NCBI RefSeq assembly: GCF_022865125.1 | Contig: NZ_CP094828.1 | Coordinates: forward strand, 4,147,219 to 4,211,218 | Direction: 5' to 3' | DNA: 64,000 bases | Source of the DNA: Acuticoccus sp. I52.16.1 | GTDB lineage: Bacteria; Pseudomonadota; Alphaproteobacteria; Rhizobiales; Amorphaceae | In this document: piece by piece, positions 44,302 through 53,142 of the stretch | Numbering within the stretch: the first letter of the stretch is position 1 | Layout of the letters: every line of letters starts with the position of its first letter | Translations under genes and position numbers: made by a program | The notes under the pieces: model-generated | Database searches by the model: none | What the model was told of the DNA's origin: nothing | The model's input: the letters and a program-made list of their open reading frames with translations, nothing else

Positions 44302-45533
44302 GCGTGGCCGGCCGGACGGTGCAGCTCGGCGACCGGACGCGTCATCGTCCGGCGGCCGCGCTTGAAGGCGTAGAGCACCGGGGCGAGCTCGGAGACGGCG
44401 GTGTGCGGGTCGGCGCAGTCGAGCACAGCGAGGTCGGCGGAGTTGCCCACCTCCAGGCCGTAGCCGGCGATGTTCATCAGCTTGGCCGAGCGGGTGGTCA
44501 CCATGTTGAAGCACTCGACGATGTCGCTCGCCGCGCCGACGTGGCAGATGTTGGCGTTGAGGTTCGCCATGCGGATCAGCGAGCAGTCGCCGAACGGGGT
44601 GAACGGGTTGAGCACGTTGTTGGTCGACAGCGAGCAGTTCACCCCGTGGTGCAGCAGCTCGTGGGCGTGGGCGACGCCGCGGGTGCGCCCCTCGGTGCGG
44701 TCGCGCCCCATCAGGAAGAGGTCGGTCGAGGGGAGCACCGTCAGCGCGACGCCGGCGTCGGCCAGGCGCCTGGCCGCGGCCGCCAGCACGTCCGGCGCGG
44801 CGTAGGCGAGCTTGGTGACGTGGCCGATCGCGGTGCGTCCGCCGCGGCCGGTGCGCTCGGCGAGCCGGCACACGTAGTCGAGGTCGAAGGACGAGGTGTC
44901 GGTCCCGAAGTCGAGGTGCATGTCGATGTCGGCGTCGAACTCGCGGGCGATGGCGAAGACGTGGTCGATCTGCCCGTGCGGGTCCGTGTCGGTGTAGGGC
45001 GCGGCGCCGACGACCTTGGCGCCGCGCTTCATCGCCTCGACCATCAGCTCCTCGGTGCCGGGATTGTTGAGCATCCCCTCCTGCGGGAAGACGCAGATCT
45101 CGATGTCGATCGCCCAGCGGTAGTCGTCGATCAGCTGGAGGATGCCTTCGAGGCTGCGCAGCTCGATCGTCGGGTCGACCTCGAGGTGGGTGCGCATGTG
45201 CGTGGTCCCCTGGAGGATCGCCTTCTCGACCGTCTTGCGGCCGCGGGCGTAAACGTCTTCGGGGGTGAAGTCGCCTTTGACGCGCGCCACCTCGCTGATC
45301 GCCTCGGTGAGGTCGCCCTTCTTGGAGGCGCAGCGGCCCAGGATGCACGACTTGTCGAGGTGGATGTGCGTCTCGACGAAGCCGGGGGTGACGAAGCGCC
45401 CGCCGAGATCGAGCGTCTCGCCGTCGGCGCCGAGGTCCGGCTCGATGGCGACGATGGTGCCGCCGTCGATGCCGATGTCGACGCGGCGGGTGGCGTCGCC
45501 GGCGAGGCGGGCGTCCTTGAGAATGAGGTCCAT
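44298..45533 (-). CDS. Cytosine-deaminase-like amidohydrolase
   Basis: A 411-residue metal-dependent hydrolase of the amidohydrolase superfamily. FVETHIHLDKSC is the cytosine-deaminase form of the metal motif, then MRTHLEVDP, HLDFGTD and ALTVLPSTDLFLMGRDRT follow as in CodA and triazine or isopropylammelide hydrolases. It should deaminate or hydrolyse a cyclic amidine or similar N-heterocycle. It lies 23 bp after the Liv fusion gene and overlaps the amidase gene, so import and two hydrolytic steps are encoded together. True cytosine as substrate is only one option. Confidence 0.85.
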   Translation of the reverse strand: MDLILKDARLAGDATRRVDIGIDGGTIVAIEPDLGADGETLDLGGRFVTPGFVETHIHLDKSCILGRCASKKGDLTEAISEVARVKGDFTPEDVYARGRKTVEKAILQGTTHMRTHLEVDPTIELRSLEGILQLIDDYRWAIDIEICVFPQEGMLNNPGTEELMVEAMKRGAKVVGAAPYTDTDPHGQIDHVFAIAREFDADIDMHLDFGTDTSSFDLDYVCRLAERTGRGGRTAIGHVTKLAYAAPDVLAAAARRLADAGVALTVLPSTDLFLMGRDRTEGRTRGVAHAHELLHHGVNCSLSTNNVLNPFTPFGDCSLIRMANLNANICHVGAASDIVECFNMVTTRSAKLMNIAGYGLEVGNSADLAVLDCADPHTAVSELAPVLYAFKRGRRTMTRPVAELHRPAGHA

Positions 45534-45556
45534 CGGTGTTGTCCGGTTCGCTTCTG

Positions 45557-48037
45557 TCAGGGGGTGGTGGCGCCGAGGTAGGCGTCTTCGAGGGTGCGGC
45601 TGCCGCGCACCTGATCGGGCGTGCCGCCGGCGACGATGCGGCCGGAGGAGATGACGTAGGCGCGGTCGGCGACACCGAGCGCCATCTCGGCCATCTGGTC
45701 GACGAGGAGGATCGTCGCCCCGTCGTCGCGCAGCTCGGCGAGGATGGCGTAGAGGTCCTCGATCAGTTTCGGCGCGAGGCCGAGCGAGGGCTCGTCGAGG
45801 AGGAGGACGGTCGGTCGGGCGACGAGGCCGCGGGCGATGGCGAGCATCTGCTGCTCGCCGCCCGAGAGCAGCCCCGCCGGCTGGCGCCGCCGCTCGGCGA
45901 GGCGCGGGAAGCGCGTCAGCATCTCGTCGACCGCCGCGGCGAGGTCGGCCGGCGGGCGGCCGTAGGCACCGAGCTTGATGTTCTGGACCACGTCGAGCTG
46001 GGGGAAGACCTGCCGCCCCTCCGGCACCAGCACGAGGCCGCGCCGGGCGATACGGTCGGCGTCCTCGCCCTGGAGCGGCTCGCCGGCGAGGTGGATCTCG
46101 CCGCCGACCGGCCGGTGCAGGCCCGATAGTGCGCGCATGAGGGTGGATTTGCCCGCCCCGTTTGCGCCCAGCACCGCCACCAGCTCCCCGCGCGAGACCT
46201 TGAGATCGACCCCGTGCAGCACGGCGCTGGCGCCGTAGGAGGCGGTCAGGTCGGCGACCTGGAGGATGAGGTCGCCCGGCGTCGTCTCCGGCTTGGCGCG
46301 GCGGTGCTCGGTGCCGCCCTCGCCGAGGTAGGCTTTCAGCACCGCGGGGTCGTTCTGCACCGCCGCGGGCGGGCCTTCGGCGATCTTGCGGCCCGAATCG
46401 AGCACCAGCACATGGTCGGAGATCCCCATGACGAGGTCCATGTCGTGCTCGATGAGGACGATGGTGAGCCCCGCCTCGGCGAGACGCTTCAGGAGCGCGC
46501 CGACGCGGGCGGTGTCCTCCTCGGAGAGCCCGGCGGCCGGTTCGTCGAGGAGGATGACCTCGGGCGCGAAGGCGAGGGCGCGGGCGATCTCGACGAGGCG
46601 CTTGTCGACGTGCGGCAGCGTGCCGGCGGGGCGCTGGAGGTCGCCGCGGTAGCCGACGAAGGCGAGGAGCGCTTCGGCGCGGGCGCGGCGGGCGGCCGTC
46701 GCGAGGGGGGCGACGACCTCCGCCGGGCGGACGCGGCCGTGCTTCATGGCGATGAGGAGATTGTCGAGGACGCTCATGTGCTCGAAGAGCTGCGTCGTCT
46801 GGTAGGTGCGGGCGACGCCGGCGCGGGCGACGCGGTGCGAGCGCTCGCCGGTCAGGTCCGTTTCGCCGAGCCGGACCGTCCCCCGGCTCGGCTTGTAGAA
46901 GCCGGCGACGAGGTTGAGCACCGTCGTCTTGCCCGCGCCGTTGGGGCCGATGATGCTCGTCACCTTCCCCGGCGCGGCGGTGAACGAGACCTCCTGCACC
47001 GCCTTCACCCCGCCGAAGGTGATGGAGAGCCCGTCGACCACCAGCGCACGGCCGCCGCCTGCTGCGATGACCGCGGTCGCGGCCGGTGCCTCGGCGGTGA
47101 CAGGTGTTCCGGCGCGGGGGCGCAGGAGGCCCGTCACGGCACCGACGATGCCGCGCGGCGCGACGCGCAGGACCACCAGGAGCAGCAGCGCGACGAGCAG
47201 CAAGCGGTACTCGGCGAGCCAGGAGAAGGCCTCCGGCAGCAGCACGATGACGAGCGCGCCGAGGACGGGGCCGAGCACCGTGTCCGCCCCGCCGATCATG
47301 ACGACGAGCAGGAAGAGGATCGACTCGAAGAACGGGAAGCTCTCCGGGCTGATGAACGCGCTCATCGCGGCGTAGACGCCGCCGGCGAGCCCCGCGAACA
47401 CCGCTGAGATCGCGAACGCGGCGCAGCGCAGCAGGATCGGGTCGAAGCCGATCGACTGCGCCGCGACCTCCGAGTCCCGAAGCGCCCGCAGCGCCTTGCC
47501 CCAGGAGCCGGCGCTGAAGAGGGCGTAAAAGACGAGCGACAGGACGACCAGCGCCAGCACCAGGTAGGCGATCTCGGTGGGGCCGAACAGCGTGCCGAAT
47601 GCCTGGGGCGGCGCGATGCCCATGATGCCGTTCCACCCGCCGGTGATGGGTTCCAGTTCCGCCGCGCTCTGCTCGACGATGAAGCCGAACGCGATCGTCA
47701 CCATCGCGAGGTAGGGGCCGCGCACCCGCAGCGCCGGGACCGAGACCAGGACGCCCGCCAGCGCCGCCAACACCCCGCCGAGCGGCAGCGCGACCCAGAA
47801 GTCGACCCCGTAGGCGGTGGTGAGGATGCCCACCGTGTAGGCGCCGATGGCATAGAAGCCGACGTGGCCGAGCGAGATCTGGCCCGACATGCCGACCAGG
47901 ATGTTGAGGCCGATGCCGACCATCGCCGTCAGCCCCGCCATGGAGAGGACGAAGAGCTGGTAGCCGTTGGACTGGCCGATCGCCGCCGCGGCGAGGGCGA
48001 TGAGGAGGGCGGCACCGAGGAGTTCGAGGAACCTCAT
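45557..48037 (-). CDS. LivM-LivG-LivF triple-fusion ABC transporter protein
   Basis: One uninterrupted 826-residue frame joins three normally separate proteins. Residues 1-~305 are a LivM permease with ~8 membrane segments (GQISLGHVGFYAIGAYTVG). Residues ~328-575 are a LivG ATPase (Walker A GPNGAGKTT from 364, Walker B VILLDEP 494-500, His531), with TLPHVDKRLVEIARA in place of the usual LSGGQ signature. Residues ~590-826 are a LivF ATPase (GANGAGKST from 624, LSGGEQQ 724-730, LLLDEP). ATG 48037 overlaps the livH stop by 4 bp. LivM-LivG fusions are known; the full triple fusion is uncommon. Likely imports the substrate of the downstream hydrolases. Confidence 0.9.
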   Translation of the reverse strand: MRFLELLGAALLIALAAAAIGQSNGYQLFVLSMAGLTAMVGIGLNILVGMSGQISLGHVGFYAIGAYTVGILTTAYGVDFWVALPLGGVLAALAGVLVSVPALRVRGPYLAMVTIAFGFIVEQSAAELEPITGGWNGIMGIAPPQAFGTLFGPTEIAYLVLALVVLSLVFYALFSAGSWGKALRALRDSEVAAQSIGFDPILLRCAAFAISAVFAGLAGGVYAAMSAFISPESFPFFESILFLLVVMIGGADTVLGPVLGALVIVLLPEAFSWLAEYRLLLVALLLLVVLRVAPRGIVGAVTGLLRPRAGTPVTAEAPAATAVIAAGGGRALVVDGLSITFGGVKAVQEVSFTAAPGKVTSIIGPNGAGKTTVLNLVAGFYKPSRGTVRLGETDLTGERSHRVARAGVARTYQTTQLFEHMSVLDNLLIAMKHGRVRPAEVVAPLATAARRARAEALLAFVGYRGDLQRPAGTLPHVDKRLVEIARALAFAPEVILLDEPAAGLSEEDTARVGALLKRLAEAGLTIVLIEHDMDLVMGISDHVLVLDSGRKIAEGPPAAVQNDPAVLKAYLGEGGTEHRRAKPETTPGDLILQVADLTASYGASAVLHGVDLKVSRGELVAVLGANGAGKSTLMRALSGLHRPVGGEIHLAGEPLQGEDADRIARRGLVLVPEGRQVFPQLDVVQNIKLGAYGRPPADLAAAVDEMLTRFPRLAERRRQPAGLLSGGEQQMLAIARGLVARPTVLLLDEPSLGLAPKLIEDLYAILAELRDDGATILLVDQMAEMALGVADRAYVISSGRIVAGGTPDQVRGSRTLEDAYLGATTP

Positions 48038-48909
48038 ACCTTCTTGACCTCGGCGCGGCCGAAGAGCCCGTCCGGCCGTGCGGCGAGGGCGACGACGACG
48101 AGCGCGAACGTCGTGATCTGCGTGTAGGTCGAACCGAAGAGGGCGGTGATCAGCGCCTCGGCGAGGCCGTAGATGAGGCCGGCCAGCATCACGCCCCACG
48201 GATTGGTGATCCCGCCGAGGATCGCCACCGCGAACGCCTTGATGCCGAACAACGTCCCCATGGTGGAGGATACCGTGAAGAGCGGGGCGATCAGGATTCC
48301 CGCGACGCCGGCGAAGAAGCCCGACAGCGCGTAGGCGCCGGAGACGACCATGGCGACGTTGATCCCCATCAGCCGCGCGGCCGCCTCGTTCTGGACGACC
48401 GCCATCATCGCCAGGCCGTGGCGCGTGCGGCGGAAGAACAGCGTCAGCAGGGCGGCGAGCGCCAGGCCCACCACCGGGATGAGCACCTGCTGCGGCTGGA
48501 TGCGCACGCCGAAGGCGGTGAACGTCTCCGCCGTGAGGGGGGTGGGGGGCATGCCGCGCGGGTCACGCCCGAACGTGAAGAGGACCGCGTTGTCGATCAC
48601 GAGGCCGAGCGCGACGGTCGCCATCAGCCACGCGTCGGAGCCGCGTTTGACGAAGGGGCGCACGGCGACGCGCTCCACCACGAGGCCCCATAGGGTCGCC
48701 GCGGCGAGGGCGACGAGGATGGCGAGCGGCACCGGCCAGCCGAAGGTCACCCACATTGTGAAGCATACGACCGCGCCCAGCATCATCGTGCTGCCCTGCG
48801 CGAAGTTCACCGTGTTGGAGACGACGTAGGTCACGTAGAAGCCGAGCGCGAGCAGGCCGTACATCGCGCCGAGGCCGAGACCCGTGACCAGGGCCGAGAC
48901 TATGAGCAT
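48034..48909 (-). CDS. LivH-type ABC transporter permease
   Basis: A 291-residue integral membrane permease with about eight hydrophobic segments and family motifs GAMYGLLALGFYVTYVVSNT, NFAQGSTMML and AVAILGGITNPWGVMLAG. It pairs with the LivM part of the fused protein. ATG 48909 (MLIVSALVTGLG) is chosen over an upstream ATG that would add a polar Arg-rich stretch. Its gene lies 120 bp after the binding-protein gene and overlaps the fusion gene. Confidence 0.92.
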   Translation of the reverse strand: MLIVSALVTGLGLGAMYGLLALGFYVTYVVSNTVNFAQGSTMMLGAVVCFTMWVTFGWPVPLAILVALAAATLWGLVVERVAVRPFVKRGSDAWLMATVALGLVIDNAVLFTFGRDPRGMPPTPLTAETFTAFGVRIQPQQVLIPVVGLALAALLTLFFRRTRHGLAMMAVVQNEAAARLMGINVAMVVSGAYALSGFFAGVAGILIAPLFTVSSTMGTLFGIKAFAVAILGGITNPWGVMLAGLIYGLAEALITALFGSTYTQITTFALVVVALAARPDGLFGRAEVKKV

Positions 48910-49029
48910 GGGACACCCTGTGCCGCTTGACGGGGCGGCCGGGACGCGAGGCGCCGACCGCGAGGGGGGCGTGCGACGCCCCAGAAAGAGCGAGGCGCGC
49001 CGCGCCCCGAACAATGACGAGCGTGCGGG

Positions 49030-50211
49030 TTACTCGGTCGGGACGACCTCGTCGCCCTCGTAGTGGACCATGATGTAGTCCTCGGGGCCGAGCGCATCGT
49101 GGTTCTCGGCCGAGAAGGGCTTGTCGTAGGTCTTGATGAGGCCCTCGTAGGGGGTGGCGAGGTCCTCCAGCGCCTGGCGGATGGCATCGCCGTCGGTCGA
49201 CCCGGCCTGCTCGATCGCGAGCGCCAGGAGGTGCATCGCATCGTAGGCGTTGGCGGTGCCGACCGGGGCCATGATGTCGCCCGGGCCGTCGACGTCGTCG
49301 TACTTTGCCGCCAGCGCGGCGATTAGCTTCTCGCCGACCGGGCCCTGCTCGCCGAAGAACGAGTAAGTCTGCACGAAGTGCGCGTCCGGCGCGGTCGGTC
49401 CGGCGAGCTCGGGGAAGCGGCCGCCGGCGATGCCCCAGTGCGAGACCACCGGCACCGTCCACCCCATCCGCTCGCGCGACTTCATCATCTGCGCGCCCGG
49501 CGGGGTGTTGGTGACGAGGATGATCGCCTCGGCGCCGGCGTCCTTGAGCCGGGTGAGCTGCGGCGTCATGTCGACGTCGCCGTTCTCGAACGTCTCGACG
49601 CCGACGATCTCGACCGCGTCGTTGGTCTCGTCCGCCGCCGCGAGGCCCTTTTCGTTGGACTCGCCCCAGGGGTTGTTGATCAGCATGAGCCCCACCTTGG
49701 TGGCGCCGAACTTGGTGTTCGCGTAGCCCAGGAGCTTGACGTCGACCAGCGCGTCGATCGCCGACACGCGGAAGACGAAGTTGGGATCGGCGCCGTTGCG
49801 GGTGATCCCGGTCGCCGCCGCCCAGACGGCGATGAACGGCGTCTCGTTCTGGTTGGCGAGCGGGACGATGGCGAGACCGACCGGCGAATCGATGCCGCCG
49901 AAGAAGGCGGCGACCTTCTCGTTGAAGATCAGCTCGCGCGCCGCGATCAGGCCGCGCGGCGGCTTGGATTCGTCGTCCCGCTGGATCAGCTCGATCGTGC
50001 GCCCGCCGAGAAGCCCGCCGGCGGCATTGATCTCGTCGATCGCCACCTGCAGGCCCCGCGTGATCGCTTCGCCCGATTGCGCCGAAGCGCCCGACAGCGC
50101 CGCGACGTGGCCGATCTTGATCGGCTCGTCGGCCTGCGCCGCGGTCATGAGCGCGAATACGCCCGCGCCGATGAGCGCCGGCAGCATCTTGAACCTCGAG
50201 GTCGTCCTCAT
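49030..50211 (-). CDS. Periplasmic binding protein of Liv (HAAT) ABC transporter
   Basis: A 393-residue exported protein. The signal peptide is residues 1-~28, ending MTAAQADEP. The mature part is a type I periplasmic-binding fold (IKIGHVAALSGASAQSGEAI, INAAGGLLGGRTIELIQRDD, GLMLINNPWGESNEKG). Family members bind amino acids, amides, urea or aromatic compounds. It is first in the leftward operon with livH, the LivMGF fusion, amidohydrolase and amidase, and is divergent from a TetR regulator. Confidence 0.9.
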   Translation of the reverse strand: MRTTSRFKMLPALIGAGVFALMTAAQADEPIKIGHVAALSGASAQSGEAITRGLQVAIDEINAAGGLLGGRTIELIQRDDESKPPRGLIAARELIFNEKVAAFFGGIDSPVGLAIVPLANQNETPFIAVWAAATGITRNGADPNFVFRVSAIDALVDVKLLGYANTKFGATKVGLMLINNPWGESNEKGLAAADETNDAVEIVGVETFENGDVDMTPQLTRLKDAGAEAIILVTNTPPGAQMMKSRERMGWTVPVVSHWGIAGGRFPELAGPTAPDAHFVQTYSFFGEQGPVGEKLIAALAAKYDDVDGPGDIMAPVGTANAYDAMHLLALAIEQAGSTDGDAIRQALEDLATPYEGLIKTYDKPFSAENHDALGPEDYIMVHYEGDEVVPTE

Positions 50212-50444
50212 GCTGGCAATCCCTTTGTGAGCGTCGCGGGTGCGACTTTCACCGGGGAAAATGCAACGGACGGGCCAGGGGGGCGCTTGCAAGTGAATTT
50301 TTACATACGCTGTGCCAAACTCCACCTCTCCAGCCCCTTTTGCCGCATGATCCATCCGGGCGAGGATGTCGCCGGGTGCATTCGGGGCTTCGAGGGTGCA
50401 CAAGGAAAAGGCGCGGCAGCGGCCGCGCGACCACGAGGTGAACG
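50212..50444. promoter_or_regulatory. Divergent promoter region of binding-protein operon and TetR gene
   Basis: A 233-bp gap with a less GC-rich core at 50286-50320. It contains the 8-bp palindrome CTTGCAAG (50286-50293). On the minus strand it contains a sigma54-like TGGCAC (50317-50312) spaced correctly from ATGTA (50306-50302), though the -12 GC is GT. Neither is strong. Confidence 0.4.
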
Positions 50445-51167
50445 GTGGCACTGAAACGTGAGCCGCGACAGGCCGGCGCGGCAAAGCCCGGCGGCGCCGA
50501 ACGCGCCGAGCCCGGGTCGGCGAAGGGGCGCGCCGCGCGGCCGCAGCCCAAGCGCGACGCCGCCGCCACCCGCCAGCGCATCCTCGACGCCGCGCGCCGC
50601 GACTTCTGCGACGCCGGCTTCGAAGGCGCCCGGATCGACCGGATCGCCACGGCCGCCAAAGCGAACGTGCAGATGATCTACCGCTATTTCGGCGGCAAGG
50701 ACGACCTCTACCTCGCGGTGCTGGAAGACACCTACGCCCGCATCCGCGCCCTGGAGCGCGACCTCGACCTCGCCGCCCTCGCGCCCGAGGAGGGCATGCG
50801 CCGCCTCGTCGAGTTCACGTTCGACTACCTGCGAGACAATCCCGATTTCGTCTCCATCATCCGCAACGAGAACATGCTCGGCGGCCGTTTCGTGCGCCAG
50901 CTGGAGATGGTGCCGGACACGACCATGCCGCTCGTCGAGGCGATCACCGATCTGATGCGCCGCGGCCGTGCCGAGGGTGTCTTCAAACCCGCCGTCGCGC
51001 CGGCGCAGATCTATGTGACGATCCTGTCCTTGTGCATGCTCCACCAGGCGCAGCGCCACACGCTGTCGGTGATGTTCCAGCGCGACATGGGTGCCGACGA
51101 CTGGCTCGCCGAGCGCCGTGCCCACGCGGTGGACGTCCTGCTGACCTTCCTGATGGCGCCGCGGTAG
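50445..51167 (+). CDS. TetR-family regulator
   Basis: A 240-residue regulator from GTG 50445. A ~35-residue basic, Ala/Pro-rich N-terminal extension precedes the TetR helix-turn-helix (TRQRILDAARRDFCDAGFEG, ARIDRIATAAKANVQMIYRY). The helical effector domain resembles the RutR type. Being divergent from the transporter/deaminase/amidase operon, it is the probable repressor of that operon; the ligand would be the substrate or a product. It converges with the cupin gene 81 bp downstream. Confidence 0.85.
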   Translation: MALKREPRQAGAAKPGGAERAEPGSAKGRAARPQPKRDAAATRQRILDAARRDFCDAGFEGARIDRIATAAKANVQMIYRYFGGKDDLYLAVLEDTYARIRALERDLDLAALAPEEGMRRLVEFTFDYLRDNPDFVSIIRNENMLGGRFVRQLEMVPDTTMPLVEAITDLMRRGRAEGVFKPAVAPAQIYVTILSLCMLHQAQRHTLSVMFQRDMGADDWLAERRAHAVDVLLTFLMAPR

Positions 51168-51248
51168 GCGCCCGCGCCGCCGGCGCGGCGTCCCGGACAT
51201 GCGAACGCCGCGGCGGGGGCCGCGGCGTCGTCCGGCCCGACGCGAGGG

Positions 51249-51623
51249 TCAGGCGTAGTAGTGGATCTCGACCAGCAGGCAGCCGTTTTCCGACTTGAAC
51301 GGGCCGTGCACCGCGCCCGGCGGGCGGCAGGCGTAGGTGTTGGGCTGGAAGGCCTCGCCGCCTTCGCCGTTCTCGTCGTTGCCCACCGTCAGGTCGCCCG
51401 ACACGAGGTACACTTCCTCGTAGTAGTCGTGCACGAAGGGCTTCGTGGTGTAGACGCCCGGGTCGAACTTCAGCAGCCGCGTGCGGTTGCCGACCTTCTT
51501 TTCCTCGTCGAGGAAGCCGGCCAGCACCTTCTGCTTGATCCCCTCCGGATAGCCCGGCGGCGGCGCGAAGCCGTCCGTCAAGTCAACCGTATGAAATTCC
51601 TTGTGTTCCTTGTCGATCGCCAT
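51249..51623 (-). CDS. Small cupin-domain protein
   Basis: A 124-residue single-domain cupin. PFVHDYYEEVYLVSGDLTVG holds His/Glu candidates of the first metal motif, and CRPPGAVHGPFKSE holds the His of the second, so a metal-binding dioxygenase, isomerase or sensor role is possible. It lies 20 bp after the HpaB-like monooxygenase gene and is last in the marR-reductase-monooxygenase-cupin operon, suggesting that it acts on the hydroxylated product. Substrate unknown. Confidence 0.8.
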   Translation of the reverse strand: MAIDKEHKEFHTVDLTDGFAPPPGYPEGIKQKVLAGFLDEEKKVGNRTRLLKFDPGVYTTKPFVHDYYEEVYLVSGDLTVGNDENGEGGEAFQPNTYACRPPGAVHGPFKSENGCLLVEIHYYA

Positions 51624-51643
51624 ACGGCATCCTCTGTTGAAGG

Positions 51644-53119
51644 TTATTCGGCAGCGGTCTTCAACGCGCTCAGCTCGTCGCTCAGTGCGTAGGAGTTCAG
51701 GCAGCGGTCGACCAGCGCGGTGGAGCCCGCCCAGTCGTAGGTGCGGAAGGCGTGGCCCTTGGTGACGAAGGTCGCCCCGGCATAGAACATCTCGTACTGG
51801 GTGTGGCGCGAGCCGAACTCGGAGCCGATCGCGTCCCACACCAGCTTGAAGAACTTGACCCGCTCGCGCGAGGAACGCACCGGCGACTGCTGCGTCTTGT
51901 CGATGATCGAGGCGATCTCCGAGTTGGCGAAGTCCTCCACCGAGGAGGGGAGCATGATCACGCCGCCGCCCGCCAGATCGCGCAGCGTGGTGATCACCTT
52001 GCCGTAAAGCTGCTGGGTGAGCACCTGCGCCGAGTAGAGCGTGTGGCGGTCGGGCACGAAGTATCCGTGCTCCATGCGGCCTTTGACCTCCATGGAGCGC
52101 ACCAGCGCGTCCACCATCTCCGCCTCGGCCGAGACCTGGCCCAGCATCTCGCGCACCTGCGGGAAGGCGAGGGTGCCGTTGGTCTCGGCGATCCCGCGCG
52201 CCAGGCCGGCGAGGAAGCGCATCTTCACCATCAGCCGGATCTGGCACTGGTAGTTCTGGTAGGTGTGCGCGGGCGTCGCGTGGAACTGCTTGGCCACCAT
52301 CTCCACGTTCTTGTGGACGAAGATGCGGTCCCACGGAACCTTGACGTCGTCGAAGTAGAGGACCGCGTCGTTCTCGTCGAACTGGTGGGCGAGCGGGTTG
52401 TCGAACTTCGACGGGGCGCCCGCCTCGTAGGACTTGCGCGACAGGATCTTGAGGCCCTTCGCGTTCATCGGGATGGCGAAGGAAAGGGCGTAGTTCTCGT
52501 CGCCCTCCCGCAGCGGCTGGATGCAGGTGACGAACACCTCGTTGGCCATGATGCCGGAGGTCGCCAGCATCTTGGCTCCGCGCACGGTGATGCCCTCGGC
52601 GTCCTCGTCGACCACGCCGGCGGTGAGGAACGGGTCGGCCTGCTCGTTGGCGCTCTTGGAGCGGTCGGCCTGCGGGTTGATGATGACGTAGGTGAGGAAG
52701 AGGTCGTTGTCGCGCGCGTATCGGAAATAGTCGGCGAGGGCCGCGGCGCGGGCGGGGTCGTAGGCCTCGAACACCGGCATCGCCATCACCATGCCCGAGA
52801 GGCAGGAGGCGACGTGGTCCGGCGAGCGGCCGAGGAAGCCGTAGTGCTCCTCCGCCCACGTCTCCAGCGCCTCGCGCCGCTTCACCAGCATCTCGTAGCT
52901 GGTGGGCAGCTCCCACTGGCGGTTCACCTGAGCGCCGGTGTCGGTCGTGAAGGTCATCAGGTCCGCGTTGGCGGCCTGCATCTCGTAGAGGTTGGCGTAG
53001 GAGCGCACGGCGTTGCGGAAGGCCGGGTGGTCGACCGGGTCGTTCACCCGCTCGCCGCCGATGTAGACGGCCCGGCCGTCCCGCAGGCTGTCGAGATGCA
53101 TCGCGCCGTTCTTGATCAT
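51644..53119 (-). CDS. HpaB-family FADH2-dependent monooxygenase
   Basis: A 491-residue flavin-dependent oxygenase of the 4-hydroxyphenylacetate 3-hydroxylase family. RRPDHV-type SPDHVASCLSGMVMAMPVFE, FLTYVIINPQADRSKS and GAKMLATSGIMANEVFVTC cover the acyl-CoA-dehydrogenase-like fold, and LVWDAIGSEFGSRHTQYEMF the C-terminal part. It uses FADH2 supplied by the adjacent reductase and O2 to hydroxylate an aromatic or heteroaromatic compound. The substrate need not be 4-hydroxyphenylacetate, because no homoprotocatechuate genes are nearby. ATG 53119 is 23 bp after the reductase stop. Confidence 0.88.
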   Translation of the reverse strand: MIKNGAMHLDSLRDGRAVYIGGERVNDPVDHPAFRNAVRSYANLYEMQAANADLMTFTTDTGAQVNRQWELPTSYEMLVKRREALETWAEEHYGFLGRSPDHVASCLSGMVMAMPVFEAYDPARAAALADYFRYARDNDLFLTYVIINPQADRSKSANEQADPFLTAGVVDEDAEGITVRGAKMLATSGIMANEVFVTCIQPLREGDENYALSFAIPMNAKGLKILSRKSYEAGAPSKFDNPLAHQFDENDAVLYFDDVKVPWDRIFVHKNVEMVAKQFHATPAHTYQNYQCQIRLMVKMRFLAGLARGIAETNGTLAFPQVREMLGQVSAEAEMVDALVRSMEVKGRMEHGYFVPDRHTLYSAQVLTQQLYGKVITTLRDLAGGGVIMLPSSVEDFANSEIASIIDKTQQSPVRSSRERVKFFKLVWDAIGSEFGSRHTQYEMFYAGATFVTKGHAFRTYDWAGSTALVDRCLNSYALSDELSALKTAAE

Positions 53120-53142
53120 GGGTTCGTCTCCGGGTCCTGGCG

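Noticed and set aside
44302-45532. Apparent fusion of the amidase with an upstream open frame
   Set aside because: The amidase has its own ATG at 44301 overlapping the deaminase stop (ATGA). The upstream in-frame part is a frame-shifted reading of the deaminase.
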